From NCBI GenBank assembly GCA_943736015.1, contig OX031060.1, positions 5,531,501-5,595,500 on the forward strand: a stretch of DNA of 64,000 nt, written 5' to 3'. The translations under genes and the position numbers were made by a program. The notes under the pieces are model-generated. The model was not told where the DNA came from and searched no databases. It saw nothing but the letters and a program-made list of their open reading frames with translations. Shown piece after piece: positions 12,701 through 23,513 of this stretch (position 1 is the stretch's first letter; every line of letters begins with the position of its first letter). The DNA is from Tridacna crocea (taxonomy: Eukaryota; Mollusca; Bivalvia; Cardiida; Cardiidae).

Positions 12701-15700
12701 CAACTTGTACTAATCTCTCTCGATTCTGTCGTATTATTTTATGTTTATATTTATTGGAGATGTTATCATAAATATTACTTTTTGTGACTATGTACAGCTG
12801 TGTACTTGTTTTACAATTACAAAAGACAAATCTGAGAAATCGAATTATTTTTCGCTATGACAAAGAATCTGATGTGAAACTGAGAATTAACTGGATTATT
12901 TGCTAGTGGCTAGATCCATGGTTAAATCGCTAACTTAAATGAAATATGTGCAGTCTAACGTTAGTCTGCTTTCGTCGAAGCCCAAAAAGGTTATTTAGGC
13001 TTTACTTTGCTAATCTAAAATCCTATAAATACTTCCTTCTTGCAACAGCTTGCATAATCATCTCCATGTGATAAATGCAAATGAGATAGGCTTGGCAAAA
13101 TGTTTGGAGTGTCTGGGCAAGTATGTGAAGTAAGGCAAAAACATTTACAAATGACAAACAGCCTGAATAGATAACATGGTTGAGCATGTTCCTTGTGAAG
13201 AACAGAACATGAGCTATCTTAGGGTACATTTTTACGAAAATGAAATAAAAGTCAAACTCAGATACGCCATTATATAAAGAAGCAATCGTTAACTACTAGT
13301 CTAATAATAGTCGAAGTGTATCTTTGCCTTTTTCTGCGTCTTTTTTAAAGCATTATTCCACTGGGGAGGGGGAGGGATCGCCCATATAGGCAATTAAGGA
13401 ATGTCTATTGCAGTGAAGATACCTGTTTATCTACATACAGTGCCTTCACTGTTGGCTTGATTGTCACAGAATTTGCAGTTTGCTTTTTATACGCCCGAAG
13501 GGTCGTATTATGTTATACCCCCGGTCGTCCGTCCGTCCGTCCGTCCGTCTGTCCGTCCGTCCGTCCGTCCGTTAGCAATTTCTTGTGTGTGCAACTCCTC
13601 CTACAGTTTTCATCGGAATTATTTGAAACTTGCCACAATGAATCTCTATGATGTCTAGTTGTGCACCTGGGTCTTAGAATTTTTATCACTGTTTGCGTTC
13701 CAAAATTATCTGCCCTTGATTTCTGAAATTACCAACTTTTCACTTTGAATTTTTGTTCAGGCCATAACTTCCATACCATTAAAGGTATCAAATTGAAACT
13801 ACATACACTGATAGAACACATTATGGAGAAGTGCAGTGCACATGAAACATAACTCTGCCACTTTTATTTTTTTGAGTTATTGCCCTTTGTTAATTTTCAG
13901 TTTGAATTTTTTTCCAGGCCATAACTTCCAAACTATAAAAGCTAATAACTTGCAACTTCATACACTGATAGAACACATTATGCAGAAGTGCAGTGCACAT
14001 GAACCATAACTCTGCCACCGTTATTGTTTGAGTTACAGCCCTTTGTTAATTTTCAGTTTGAATTTTTGTCCAGGCCATAACTTCTAAACCATAAAAGCTA
14101 TTAACTTGGAACTTCATGCACTGATAGAACATATCGTGGAGAAGTGCATCGCACATGAACCATAATTCTGCAAGTTTTATTTTTTGAGTTATTGCCCTTT
14201 GTTAATTTTCAGTTTGAATTTTTGTCCAGGCCATAACTTCCAAACTATAAAAGCTAATAACTTGCAACTTCATACACTGATAGAACACATTATGGAGAAG
14301 TGCATTGCACATGAACCATAACTCTGCAACCTTTATTTTTATAGTTATTGCCCTTTGTTAATTTTCAGTTTGATTTTTTGTCCAGGCCATAACTCCCAAA
14401 CTTTAAAACCTATCATCTTGAAACTTCAAAGACAAATAGAACACATTATGAAGAAGTGCACTGCACAAGAACCATAACTCTGCCATCCTTCTTTTTAAGT
14501 TATTGCCCTTTGTTAGTTTTCTCTTTGAATTTTCGTCTGGGCCATAATTTCTTAAATATAAAAGCTGTGATCTTGATTCTTTCAAAACTGATAGAACACC
14601 TTGTGGAGAACAGCAATTCACAAAATTTGTAACTGTGCCACCCTTCTTTTTTTAGCTATTGCCCTTTAATATTTTTCACATATCATGGAGATTAACTACT
14701 CTTCATTCATGGCCCTTCCGTCATTTCAACTCATTTCACTGACAAGCCCCTTCGGGCGTATATGCGCCGCTTTGCGAAGCTCTTGTTATATACACTGTTA
14801 CCATTTTGCAAAATGAACAATGTTCAGGATGCATGTTCGTTTTAGAGTGGAAGTGGTTGGGGAAAAAGTATTACTTGTAAGCAGCCAACAGATACAACCT
14901 ATAGAAATTTCTTTTTTCATGAATTTTTTTGCAAGAACATGTATAATCATAAAACAGGACACATAGTGATTGCGTTTAGAACGAGACCTGTGTAATAGGA
15001 TATTATGGTTAGGGGGGAAAATATGAGTAATAGAGGCGGATTGAGGGAAAGATGAATTATTGAGGGGAGGGGGGGGGGGATAAAGCAGGGGTGTGATAAA
15101 TAGGAGGTAGTCGGTAAGTGGGAGGGTATACGAATGGTGAACACAATAAACAAAATATCTGTCACGGATGGCGGACTGGAATTAGGAAGTAGTTCAGTGG
15201 TAGATTATGAAACACTTTTATATACGAGTCACGTCCTGTAACAATAGTGTGTGCAAAAAGTATAGATCCTTGTCTGTCAGCACATTCCGCTGAAATTGGT
15301 CGAAACTTTTTAACTAAATTGGTCATTGTCATGCATGAACATAGACCATTGTGTGACGACTTGATTTGATTCATGCATCACGGTGTTTGATTAGCCGCCA
15401 CTGCCCCCCCCCACCCTGCCCTTTGCTAAGTGTACCCTGCCCTTTGCTAAGTGCATGGCCCTTAGGTGCATATGATGGGTCCTTTTTACGAATCTGTCTA
15501 TTTTCATGGTGTTTAATTTTGATCTGAAATGTTGTGTAGTCATAAAACCGGACCAAATCGCACGAATGTTTTAAGTCATTACCAAACGACATTATTTTAG
15601 GCTTGTCCAAATTGAAAGCATGTGCAGACGACAAAATAGAAGTGACTGAAAATTTGAAATTTGTTTTGTGAAGGGAAGAAAACATTGTGGGAAAAGGAGC

Positions 15701-16472
15701 AAATGCTGGTTACCAGCATTTTCTCCTTTTCCAACAATGTTTTCTAGAGGCTTTTTTCTCATGGGCGTCAAAAGTAGGGATTGTGTGGTAATGTTTTAAT
15801 GTATTTTCTGGGTTTCACAAGTCTGAGGCCGGGGGCGCTCTTTATGTTGCTACCCTCGCTAAATATTGTTGTTGGGTTTGGGTTAGTTTCACGAATCAGA
15901 TTTGTGATCTCAATCCACACTCTCCGGAAAATTTATCCATGGTAGCATATGGCATGCAACACGCAAAAAGGGGCATTCGGACATCTGCGTAAAGTGTCGT
16001 CTCGGATTAGCCTGCGCAGTCCGCAGTCCGCGCAGGCTAATCCGAGACGACACTTTCCGTTTTTATGTAAATTTCTGTTTTGCACAAGTCTACTAAAACA
16101 CAAAATCTATTGTAGTTGTAATGTGCCGTCTTGGATTAGCCTGCGCGGACTGCGCATGCTTATCCGAGACGACACTTTACGCAATTGTCCGAGTGCCCCT
16201 TTTTACGTGTTGCAAGCCAATTATGGAAGGAAAAAAGACAGCAAAAGTATTACAATGCCTACCTGTTCATTTTTCCTCCCTGCGAACAAATCTCCTAGTT
16301 TAATAAGTTGGTTTTCAGGGCATGTTAAACTGTAGTAGTCACAATCCCGATCTGTTCCGTAACAGGCGGATGCTGTTTCGCCATTTGTGAGGGGGAGAAT
16401 ACATAGTGCTGAAACGGTAGAAAAACGACAAGGAAGTAAGGATGAACTGTGATTATGTGTTTTCATGGTTCT

Positions 16473-16508
<36 letters not shown>

Positions 16509-19204
16509 GAGAGAGAGAGGGGGGGGGGAGAGGGGAGGGAGGGAAGAGAGAGAGGATAACAGTACTGTATTTATAAAATAGCTTATGATTTGTTGGTTTC
16601 GTCCCCTTTTTTTAATTTTTAAAGAAAAACTTTAACAAAGGTTTTAGCAAACTTTACCAAACGACAAAATGCCGACGTCAGACTTGTCCAAATCCGAATG
16701 ATTTGCAGACGACATATTACAATCATGTCATCAGTTTACTTCAAAATTCTCGTAACTACGGCTTGAAAAAAGCTGTATTTACGAGGTTTTTAAAGTAAAC
16801 CGACGATATGGTTCAGTTGCCTGACATGTCTTCGGAAGGGTACAAAACATTGAGAGAAATGAAGAGAATATATTGCTTAACAGCATTTACCCCTTTTCCC
16901 ACAATATTTTCAACACCTATATTCAGAATTTTCTCCTTTCCCCACAACGTTTTCAAAGTGTTTCTTTCTCGGGGTTGTCAAAAGTCGCTATTGTGTGGTA
17001 AAGGGTTAAGCCATACCACATCGACATTTCACTTCTATTTTAACATCTGCCAATGCTTTTAATTTGGACCAGTCTAAAATTTTGTCGTTTGGTAAAGTGT
17101 TTAACGCTGAAAGCGGCATAAAACACTTTAATTTTGTATCAATCAGTTATTCGACACTTTAGTGAAAACAAGAAAGAGTATAAACATTCATTAATATCCC
17201 CCGCGTTTTTTTTTTCATTTTGATATTGTACTGCAAATAGCGGCTTGAGAATTCACTGAGATCAAGTTCCTCATACACTTTGCTGCCTTTGCGTACAATG
17301 TAGATAAAGATCAGACTGCACATAATGTAAAGTCTGATCTGGTGTCAACATCCTCCGTTTTTCATAGACATTCTAGGCACATGCAGAATTAGAGTTGAAC
17401 CTATTATGGTCTTATTTCTAAACGTAAAATGTCAAGTTGGTTTATGCGGCGCTCAAACGGTCAAGATCTATACTTCCGGGTCCATATTTATACTTCCGGG
17501 TCAAAATAATCTCCACTCCCGAAATATTATTTTAAAGTATGGAAGTATGAGCAGTATAGAAAGAATAATGACCCATTAACCCTTTATCAAACAATCCCTG
17601 GTTTTACGATCCTGACATAGAAAGTCTTTTGAAAACATTGTGGGAAAAGGAGAAAATGCTGGTAACCAGCATTTTCTCCTTTTCCCACAATGTTTTCTAT
17701 CCTGCAAGAAACAAATTTCAATTTCTGAGTTATACGTGTATTTTGTCGTCTACGAGTGCTTTCAATTTGGACCAGACTAAAGTTTTGTCGTTTGGTAAAG
17801 GGTTAAAAAGCATTTGGAATCATCGCAAATTACATAAAACTAGATATCATTTATGCTACAATTTGTAAATTCTCCACCGAAAAACGACACGGGAGTATAG
17901 ATCGTTGATTTTTAACCCTTTACCAAACAATGCGTGTATGTTTTTAAGACCTTGAGATAGAAGCCTTTTGAACACATGGTGAGTAAGGGAGAAAATGCTG
18001 GTAACCAACATTTTCTCCTGTTCTCACAATGTTTTCTATCATGCAAGGAAACAAATGTCAACTTCTGAGTTACGTTTATTATGTAGTCTGCAAGTGCTTT
18101 TTATTTGGACCAGTCTAAAATTCTGTCGTTTGGTAAAGGGATAAATAGCTTTTGTAATCATTGCAAATTACATAGAAAAATCTCGAATCATTTATGCTAT
18201 AAAATTGGTAAATTCTCCACCGAAAAATGACACGGAAGTATAGATTTTAATTCGTTAACCCGTTACCGCACGATTTTGAGTTTTAATAACCCTAGCCGGG
18301 AAGGCTTTTGAAAACGTGCATTACGGGGTAAATGCTTGTGACCAGTATTTTCTCCTTTTTACAGACTGTTTTTCACTCCTGCCAAAGAAACTTAGGTTCA
18401 TCCGTACCACTTTCAAAGTCTTTGAGTTAAGACGCTTTCATTTTGGAAGGGCCTAAAATTTCTCATTTTAATGAAACTATTTTTTTGCCTTCTTAAAGAA
18501 GGCAAAAAATAATAGTTTCCTCCAAATACTTCTATTTTCGCGGAAGTCCACACATGTAAAAAAAATTCAGCTTATAAGGCGGTGTTCCAAATCATGTATC
18601 AAACTAAACTTTCTGTACATTGTGATCTGTCCGCAAATGTTCATCGAGTCGCGCACCGAAGCAAAAGGGTAAATGTATGTTGAGTAATCCTATATTATGT
18701 TACACATTGATTCTTTAAAAAATGTAATGCACACTGCTATCCTTTATATATTAGATTTCAGCCTTTTTCTCAGAAAGAGAGAGAGAGAGGGACAGACTCA
18801 GAGACAGATAGAGAGAAAGAGAAAGAGTGTGTGCATGTGTGTATCGAGAAATGAAGGAAGACACAGAGACACAAAGATAGAGACAGATAGAGAGTCAGGC
18901 AGGCAGGCAGGCAGGCAGACAACAGAACAGACTCACAGGTAGAAAGACAGACAGACAGACACTCAGGAGTGCAGACAGACAGACAGGCATGTAGGCAGAC
19001 AGGCTGGCAGGCAGGCAGGCTCGCAGACAGACATACACACACACACACACACACACCCCCACACACACACAGAGGCAGGCAGGCAGGCAGACAGACAGGA
19101 AGGTTGGCAGGCAGGCAGACAGAAAAACGTACAGAAAGATAAATAAAGAGAGAGAGGGAAATAGAGAAACAGACGCAGACAGACAGACAGACGGACGGAC
19201 GGGC

Positions 19205-19237
<33 letters not shown>

Positions 19238-22200
19238 TAAAACCATGTAAAGGATAGTTTATCATTTCTTAGTTTCTTCTTTTTTAAAAAAGACCTTTTC
19301 CAAGGTTTTAAAAATACTGTTGGAAAGAAGCAATGGTGTGTATCTCTTGCCGTTTGAACACTCTGAAAACATGACGAACCGGAAACTTATTACATCTTGG
19401 CAAAGCAGAAATGGATTTGGATGCATGCACTATATAGAGGCATACATACACGCAGTAATGATATGAACGACAATATAAATTTCATTAGTTTTAAATGTCA
19501 ACAATATAACATTTTAGCGAGTGTGTTTAATCTTAAGGTTAACATTGTGTTTAGCGAAATGATTAAGAAAGGATTCTTATTGTAAACTTCTCATGAAGCC
19601 GAGACAAAGGCAGATTCACTTTACCAAACGACAAATTTTTGGCATGGACTAAATTTAAAGCATTTGCAGACGACGATGGTGGCTCCAATGGTTCAATCTT
19701 TCTTTGATAGAGTAGAAAAAATTGTGGGTAAAGAAACACAAAGCTAGGTCCAAGCATTTTCTCCTTTTTCTACAATGTTTTCAAAAGGCTTCTTTTTCAA
19801 TGGCTTTAAAAGTCGGGATTGTGTGGTAAAGAGTTAAATCTTTTCCAAGCGATAAATTCTTGGACTAGTTCAAATTGAAAGCAATTGAAGACGACAAATT
19901 AACTATGCTTTGTATGATGAAATTGTCAAGTCTTGTGGAAAAAGGAAAAAATGCAGGTTACCAGATTTTTTTTACTTTTCACACACTTTGTTTTCACGGT
20001 CTTTGATACCTGGGGTTTTGTGACAACGAGTTTGAACCCTTTACCATATGACAAAATTTCAGATCTGTCCGAATTGACAGCATTTGCTGATGGCAGTTTC
20101 AATATAGCCCATATGAAATGATTTGTCTATGATAGGTAGAAAACATTGTTTTGGCCCACATTCCATCTGTCTTTCGCTAAAAAGGTTTCAGTTTTGATTA
20201 GTCAAACACTTTGTCGTCAAGTAAAGAGTTAACCCACATCCTGCTTAACCCTTTACTCCATAGATACTCATTTCTACGCACTGCTTGTAGGACCCTTTGG
20301 AAAACATTGTGGCAAAAGGTGAAATTGCTCGTGACGAGCAATTTCACCTTTTGCCACAATGTTTTCTACACTATCAAAAGGTGTCATATGAACATAAGAA
20401 ACGGTTTAATCCTTGCTGTTATTGAGGGTCAGTTAGAGATACTATAGAAATGCCTAAAGGGGTAAAGGGTGAATAACTAAAATGAAATTTTAAATTCGAT
20501 AGTAAAAACCAAAGTATTGCTAATTAAAAGTCCTCTTTTCAGGAATAATATCTCCTTATCGGACAGTGTAGATCAAGATCAGACTGCACGTTCTGTGCAG
20601 CCTGATCTTGATCTACATTGTCCGCAAAAGGTCAGTAAGTCGAGCTTAGCAGACTAAGAGTTTATGCCCTCAAAAATTTTATATCTGATGTATTGGCATT
20701 AAAAGGGATTTGACGTTTCCCAACACTGACAAGGGTATTTGCATGTCAACCAGCTAAACACTAAAATCTATCGATCGGTTTGAAAGATCAATCGCTTCAA
20801 TTGTCAAGGAGAAGGTTAAAAAAAAAACCCAAGCCATGAACCTAATCCTTTACCGTCACCAGATCACTAGACTTGTTCAAACTGAAAGCATTCGCAGATG
20901 CTAGATGAAACGTGGCCTTTCTTGTGCTCTTAAAACAGTCAAAAGCATTTTGAAGAAAAGGGGAAAAATGCTTGTAATCAGCATTTTCTCCTTTTTCCAA
21001 CAATGCTTTCGAAAGAGCTTGACAGACAGACACTCAGACAGACAGACGGACGGACGGACGGACGGACCTAGTCAGTCAGCGAGTTAGCCAGCCGGCAGGT
21101 CAGCTAGCAAGATAGTCTGCCAGTCAGGCAACAAGCGAGCCAGTCATACAGCTACCAAGCCAGTTAGCTAGCTAGCCAGCCAGCAAGTCAGTCGGTCAGC
21201 CTGCAAGCAAGATAGTCAGCTAGTCAGCTGCCAAGCCAGTCCGCCAGCTAGCCAGCAAGTAAGTCAGGCAGTCAACCTGCAAGTCAGCCAGAGGGCAGCA
21301 AGCCAGTCACCCAGCGAGCTAGTCAACAAGCCAGTCACCCAGCAAGTCAGCCAGCCAGCATGCCAGTCAGCCAGCAACTCAGTCAGCCAGCAGGTGAGCC
21401 AGCCAGAATGTCAGCCAGTGAGCCAGCAAGTCAGCCAGCCAGCAGGTCAGCCAGTCAGCCAGTCAGCCAGTAGCCAGATAGCCAGCCAGCCAGTTAGCCA
21501 GTCAGTCAGTCAATCAGTCAGACAGCCAACCAGTCATCCACCTAGCTTGCCAGTCAACAAGTCAGCCAGCCAGTCAGCCAGCAAGCCAACCCTTAGTCAG
21601 CCAGCAAGCAAGCGAGAAAAGCTTAACGGTGAACTGATCGATCTTTGGGCCAGACGGGCAGTCAGTCATCCAAGAAATCAGACTGGTGATAATTGAGCCA
21701 GACACTGACCAGGAAGCAAGCATCCAATCGATTATGATTTGGATCGGCTGTCGGTCGGTCTGTCGGTCAGTCGATTGGTCGATTCAGCAGGCAGGCAGCA
21801 ATAGGCCAGTCATGTTGTCGGTCGTTCAGTTTAACGCCTTTTTAGGTCGTATCATAGCGGTTAGTGCACTTACACATTATATTTTCTGACGTTCTCACAC
21901 AAGTACTGACATAACTTTCTTTCCAAGTCACTGAAAACTTTTTTAAATGCATTAGAGGTGAGAGGCGAAAAATCGCCGAAAAGGAAGTTTACATGAACCG
22001 GGAATCGAACTCACAATCACCAAGTCACGAGTCGAATAAGCCAACCACTGAAGTACCCGACAAGACAGTAAGAGAAGAAACGAGCTAGCCTATAAGAAGA
22101 AAGTCACTATGGAGACAGTCAGACCGTTTATTGGTCCAGCCGCCGGTTGGTCGGTCGCCTTGTAGGTCGGTCGGTAGGTCGGTCGGTCGACCAAATTAGC

Positions 22201-23103
22201 AACCAGTGTAATGAATTCATGAAATACATGTATCTAAGATATATCAGCACAACAGTTAAAGGAAATAATGAATTGTAACCACAATGTTTAAATTATTTAA
22301 TTACCTCATAAGGCAAATTTGAAACAATTAGAAAACACTATTGTAAATTATGGAGAATTGGCAACAACTGGGACGTTATACATAAATTAAGTAAGTCTTG
22401 TGAAAACATAATGGGAAAAGGGGAAATTGCTGACGAGCAATTTCCCCTTTTCCCATAATGTTTCCAAATGTGATCTGTTACGGAACGAAAAGGGTCGTGT
22501 GTAGGCTGTAATTAGTAAACGAGATGAGTCAGGGTAAAAACCGGTAATGCATTTAGAAACTGATGCGCAATATCTTCTTTTGCCACAATATTTTCAAAAG
22601 TATTATAGTGCTCCCCCGCCCCCCCCCCCAAAAAAAAAAAAAAAAAGTTTAGAGAGCATTATTATACAATGAAATGAGTCTGAAGAAAGAAAAAAATCAA
22701 ATTCTGACAGGGAATTTCTCCTTGTAGCAAAATGATTTTTGTGTTATGTAACATGACGAAACAAAAATCGTCCACTGGAGAAAATTGAAATGAAAATGAA
22801 ATGACTCGTACAAACGAGAAACGTCTTCTTTAGAAATAGATATAGACAACATCAGGACCCGCAGAGGCCTGCAGTGGCCATCAGAATTCACATGCCCTAT
22901 ATTTTTTACCAATCACAAGTTCTTATTTATTCATTCGAATACTAGTATTTCACTACCAAAAACTAGGTCAGCTAGCACCAAGCTACGCTGAAAAGAAAAA
23001 GGTCATTTTTGAGAGAGCAAACGGACTTACCAATGCAGAATAGAGCTATTACAAATCCGTACACTCCTTGACTTTGTAATCTTATTCCTTTGCAGTCCAT
23101 CAT
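5804..23103 (-). CDS. membrane-anchored SUEL lectin-mucin protein
   Basis: Seven minus-strand exons with consistent phases: 23103-23031, 16408-16263, 12186-11967, 11513-11103, 10767-9937, 8822-8720, 5906-5804; 628 residues. Domains: signal peptide (hydrophobic ~14-31); SUEL/rhamnose-binding-lectin domain (~40-144) with YYSLTCPENQLIKL, NCSGKQSC and the closing YVEINYNC; an unassigned cysteine-containing domain (~150-283) with NGT and NVT glycosylation sites and a VWLAFEG end; a Thr/Ser/Pro mucin stalk (~296-545) from one 831-nt exon; a membrane helix (~569-593, ILAIAIPIMVFVITSVGFG) after an acidic DDD; and a 35-residue tail with YEYI (598-601), a YxxI endocytosis motif. SUEL plus a Thr-rich stalk recalls latrophilin ectodomains, but a single-pass anchor replaces the GPCR. 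Likely a cell-surface glycan receptor or membrane mucin (inference). ATG-ATG start; a 6-codon upstream ORF overlaps it. The last exon is least certain: it rests on an AACAG acceptor and matching phase. Its ligand and expression are unknown. Confidence 0.75.
6725..6762. repeat. (CT)n microsatellite
   Basis: About 19 uninterrupted CT units in the last intron of the lectin-mucin gene. Nothing else is recognised in the adjacent 6100-6700. Confidence 0.95.
7090..7306 (+). mobile_element. MITE-A copy (TTAA ends)
   Basis: TTAA CCCTTTCCC at the left and GGGAAAGGG TTAA at the right. The central palindrome has lost its middle: GGGAAAAGG runs straight into TAACCAGCATTTTCTCC. Confidence 0.85.
7965..8380. 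repeat. degenerate ~20-bp tandem array
   Basis: Loose repeats of the form CACTGTAAAAATGATATCGTC with much variation in length and sequence; a poly-T run sits at 8190-8208. It lies in the intron between the membrane exon and the last exon of the lectin-mucin gene. It has no coding potential. Confidence 0.5.
8924..8992. repeat. family D palindrome
   Basis: GGACAGCGTAGATTAAAATC pairs with TGATCTTGGGTCTATATCGTCC; the left inner arm is eroded. It is 100 bp before the acceptor of the membrane-helix exon on the transcript strand. Confidence 0.7.
9048..9274 (+). mobile_element. MITE-C copy (TTAA ends)
   Basis: The ends are TTAACGCTTTCCCAAACAAG and TTTGGGAAAGGGTTAA. The core hairpin GGAGAAATTGCTCG-TAACGAGCAATTTCTCC is perfect and extends through AAACACTGTGGGAAAA on both sides. 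Its subfamily marks are the TTGCTCG core and CTGCAAACTCTTTC. Confidence 0.9.
13488..14787. mobile_element. HINE/pearl-like Helitron-derived element with 156-bp tandem core
   Basis: A 14-bp inverted match joins the two ends: TATACGCCCGAAGG at 13488-13501 and CCTTCGGGCGTATA at 14749-14762. A (GTCC)n microsatellite follows the left end (13524-13572). Six units of 155-157 bp start with GCCATAACTT at 13761, 13918, 14074, 14230, 14386 and 14541. The 3' end has a GCTTTGCGAAGC hairpin followed by TCTTGTTA. Short inverted subterminal sequence, microsatellite, tandem core and 3' hairpin are the layout of bivalve pearl/HINE elements. No Rep/helicase ORF, so it is non-autonomous. It lies in the intron between SUEL exons 2 and 3. 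Confidence 0.75.
15571..15799 (-). mobile_element. MITE-A copy (ATTACC end type)
   Basis: TTAAGTCATTACCAAACGAC at the left, GTGTGGTAATGTTTTAA at the right, and a near-perfect central palindrome at about 15684-15740. It lies in the lectin-mucin intron. Confidence 0.85.
15959..16212. mobile_element. family E MITE built of nested palindromes
   Basis: The outer arms ACACGCAAAAAGGGGCATTC and GAGTGCCCCTTTTTACGTGT are inverted. Inside are two hairpins. The first (about 15991-16057) has perfect 27-bp arms ending CGGATTAGCCTGCGC. The second (about 16121-16181) is similar with mismatches. It sits 51 bp into the intron after lectin exon 2. Confidence 0.8.
16473..16555. repeat. (GA)n/(G)n microsatellite upstream of lectin exon 2
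   Basis: About 80 bp of GA units with a short G run. On the transcript strand it is a long CT tract 65 bp before the acceptor at 16409-16410, so it could strengthen or disturb splicing of the first SUEL exon. Confidence 0.9.
17292..17357. repeat. family D palindrome
   Basis: GCGTACAATGTAGATAAAGATCAGACTGCA at the left against TAAAGTCTGATCTGGTG at the right; the right outer arm is eroded. Confidence 0.65.
17576..18478 (+). mobile_element. three MITE-A copies in a tandem segmental array
   Basis: The copies start with TTAA at 17576, 17912 and 18255, all in the same orientation. Copies 1 and 2 end at 17806 and about 18144. The ~105 bp of unique sequence after each of the first two is also repeated (ATTCTCCACCGAAAAACGAC and ATTCTCCACCGAAAAATGAC), so MITE plus flank was duplicated as a unit of about 340 bp. 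The third copy is the most eroded. Confidence 0.75.
18473..18519. repeat. short hairpin
   Basis: GAAACTATTTTTTTGCCTTC pairs with GAAGGCAAAAAATAATAGTT around a TTAAA loop, with one or two bulges. On the plus strand the stem ends in an A/T run rather than T only. I see no gene for which it would be a terminator. Confidence 0.6.
18770..19236. repeat. GAGA/CAGG/CAGA/CA microsatellite cluster
   Basis: Successive blocks of (GA)n, (GGCA)n, (CAGA)n, (CA)n at about 19032-19068, (GGCA)n again, (CAGA)n, (GGAC)n and (GA)n. The long minus-strand open frames here (LSLSLSL, CLPACLP) are translations of this repeat and not genes. Confidence 0.9.
19617..20235 (-). mobile_element. two or three eroded MITE-A copies, head to tail
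   Basis: The first copy runs from CTTTACCAAACGACAAATTT to GTGTGGTAAAGAGTTAA (ends 19837). A second starts at that same TTAA, and a third starts near 20036 (AACCCTTTACCATATGACAA) and ends GTAAAGAGTTAA at about 20232. The cores are damaged. Confidence 0.65.
20245..20473 (+). mobile_element. MITE-B copy
   Basis: TTAACCCTTTACTCCATAG at the left and GGGGTAAAGGGTGAA at the right (last TTAA mutated). The perfect core AAAACATTGTGGCAAAAGG...CCTTTTGCCACAATGTTTT has a GCTCGTGACGAGC centre. Confidence 0.9.
20560..20624. repeat. family D palindrome, best copy
   Basis: CGGACAGTGTAGATCAAGAT at 20560 mirrors ATCTTGATCTACATTGTCCG at 20605, with inner arms CAGACTGCAC/GTGCAGCCTG around a short GTTCT loop. This is the least diverged of the family D units. 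Confidence 0.9.
21025..21880. repeat. CAGN/GGTC tetranucleotide minisatellite region
   Basis: Hundreds of bases of CAGC, CAGT, CAAG and CCAG tetramers (21060-21600), starting with (GGAC)n at 21048-21066, and more GGTC/CAGG units at 21750-21800. Open frames such as 21394-21696 (repeated SQPVSQ) are repeat translations. A related GGTC run lies at 22142-22192. Confidence 0.9.
21955..22080 (-). repeat. tRNA-like SINE head, minus orientation
   Basis: On the minus strand GTCGGGTACTTCAGTGGTTGG (A box) and GTGAGTTCGATTCCCGGTTC (B box) have tRNA spacing. Only the head is recognisable. It is not a folding tRNA. Confidence 0.6.
22395..22462. repeat. isolated MITE palindromic core
   Basis: AACATAATGGGAAAAGGGGA pairs with TCCCCTTTTCCCATAATGTT around a GCTGACGAGC centre, without recognisable TTAA ends or flanks. 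Confidence 0.8.
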
Positions 23104-23513
23104 TTGTTGTCTATTTTCATAGGTATCTATTAAATCATCCTAGACGTAAGAACTGCATTTGACTAACACGTTTTACAAGTACTGCACACATTTTCCGTCC
23201 ATATTAATTTTTATTTTTTTTTTAATTTCTTTTCACGATTTCGAGCTGAAAGAAAAGAAATATTTAATCATCACTGTTAACTTTGAAATCCAGGGTCATT
23301 TTATTCATATCCGGCATATCCACGTAGACCAATATAAGCCATGCTCTGTGACACGATGGTGACAAGGGGGTGACCTGTATCGAAAATATTTGCTTTTGGT
23401 GTACTTTTTGCATGTCTAAGGACCAGTTACCTCATGATTGAGCGGGCTGTTAGGCAAAATGGATTTTACGGATCCACATGTATGTGATCACTTGTTCGGT
23501 ATACCGTGATGCA

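Noticed and set aside
18770..19265. Minus-strand frames of 100-158 codons rich in Leu/Ser/Cys
   Set aside because: They translate the CAGG/CAGA/GA microsatellite cluster and have no stop because of the repeat period.
21394..21696. 100-codon frame of SQPVSQ-like repeats
   Set aside because: It lies in the CAGN tetranucleotide array and has no splice sites, signal peptide or flanking coding sequence.
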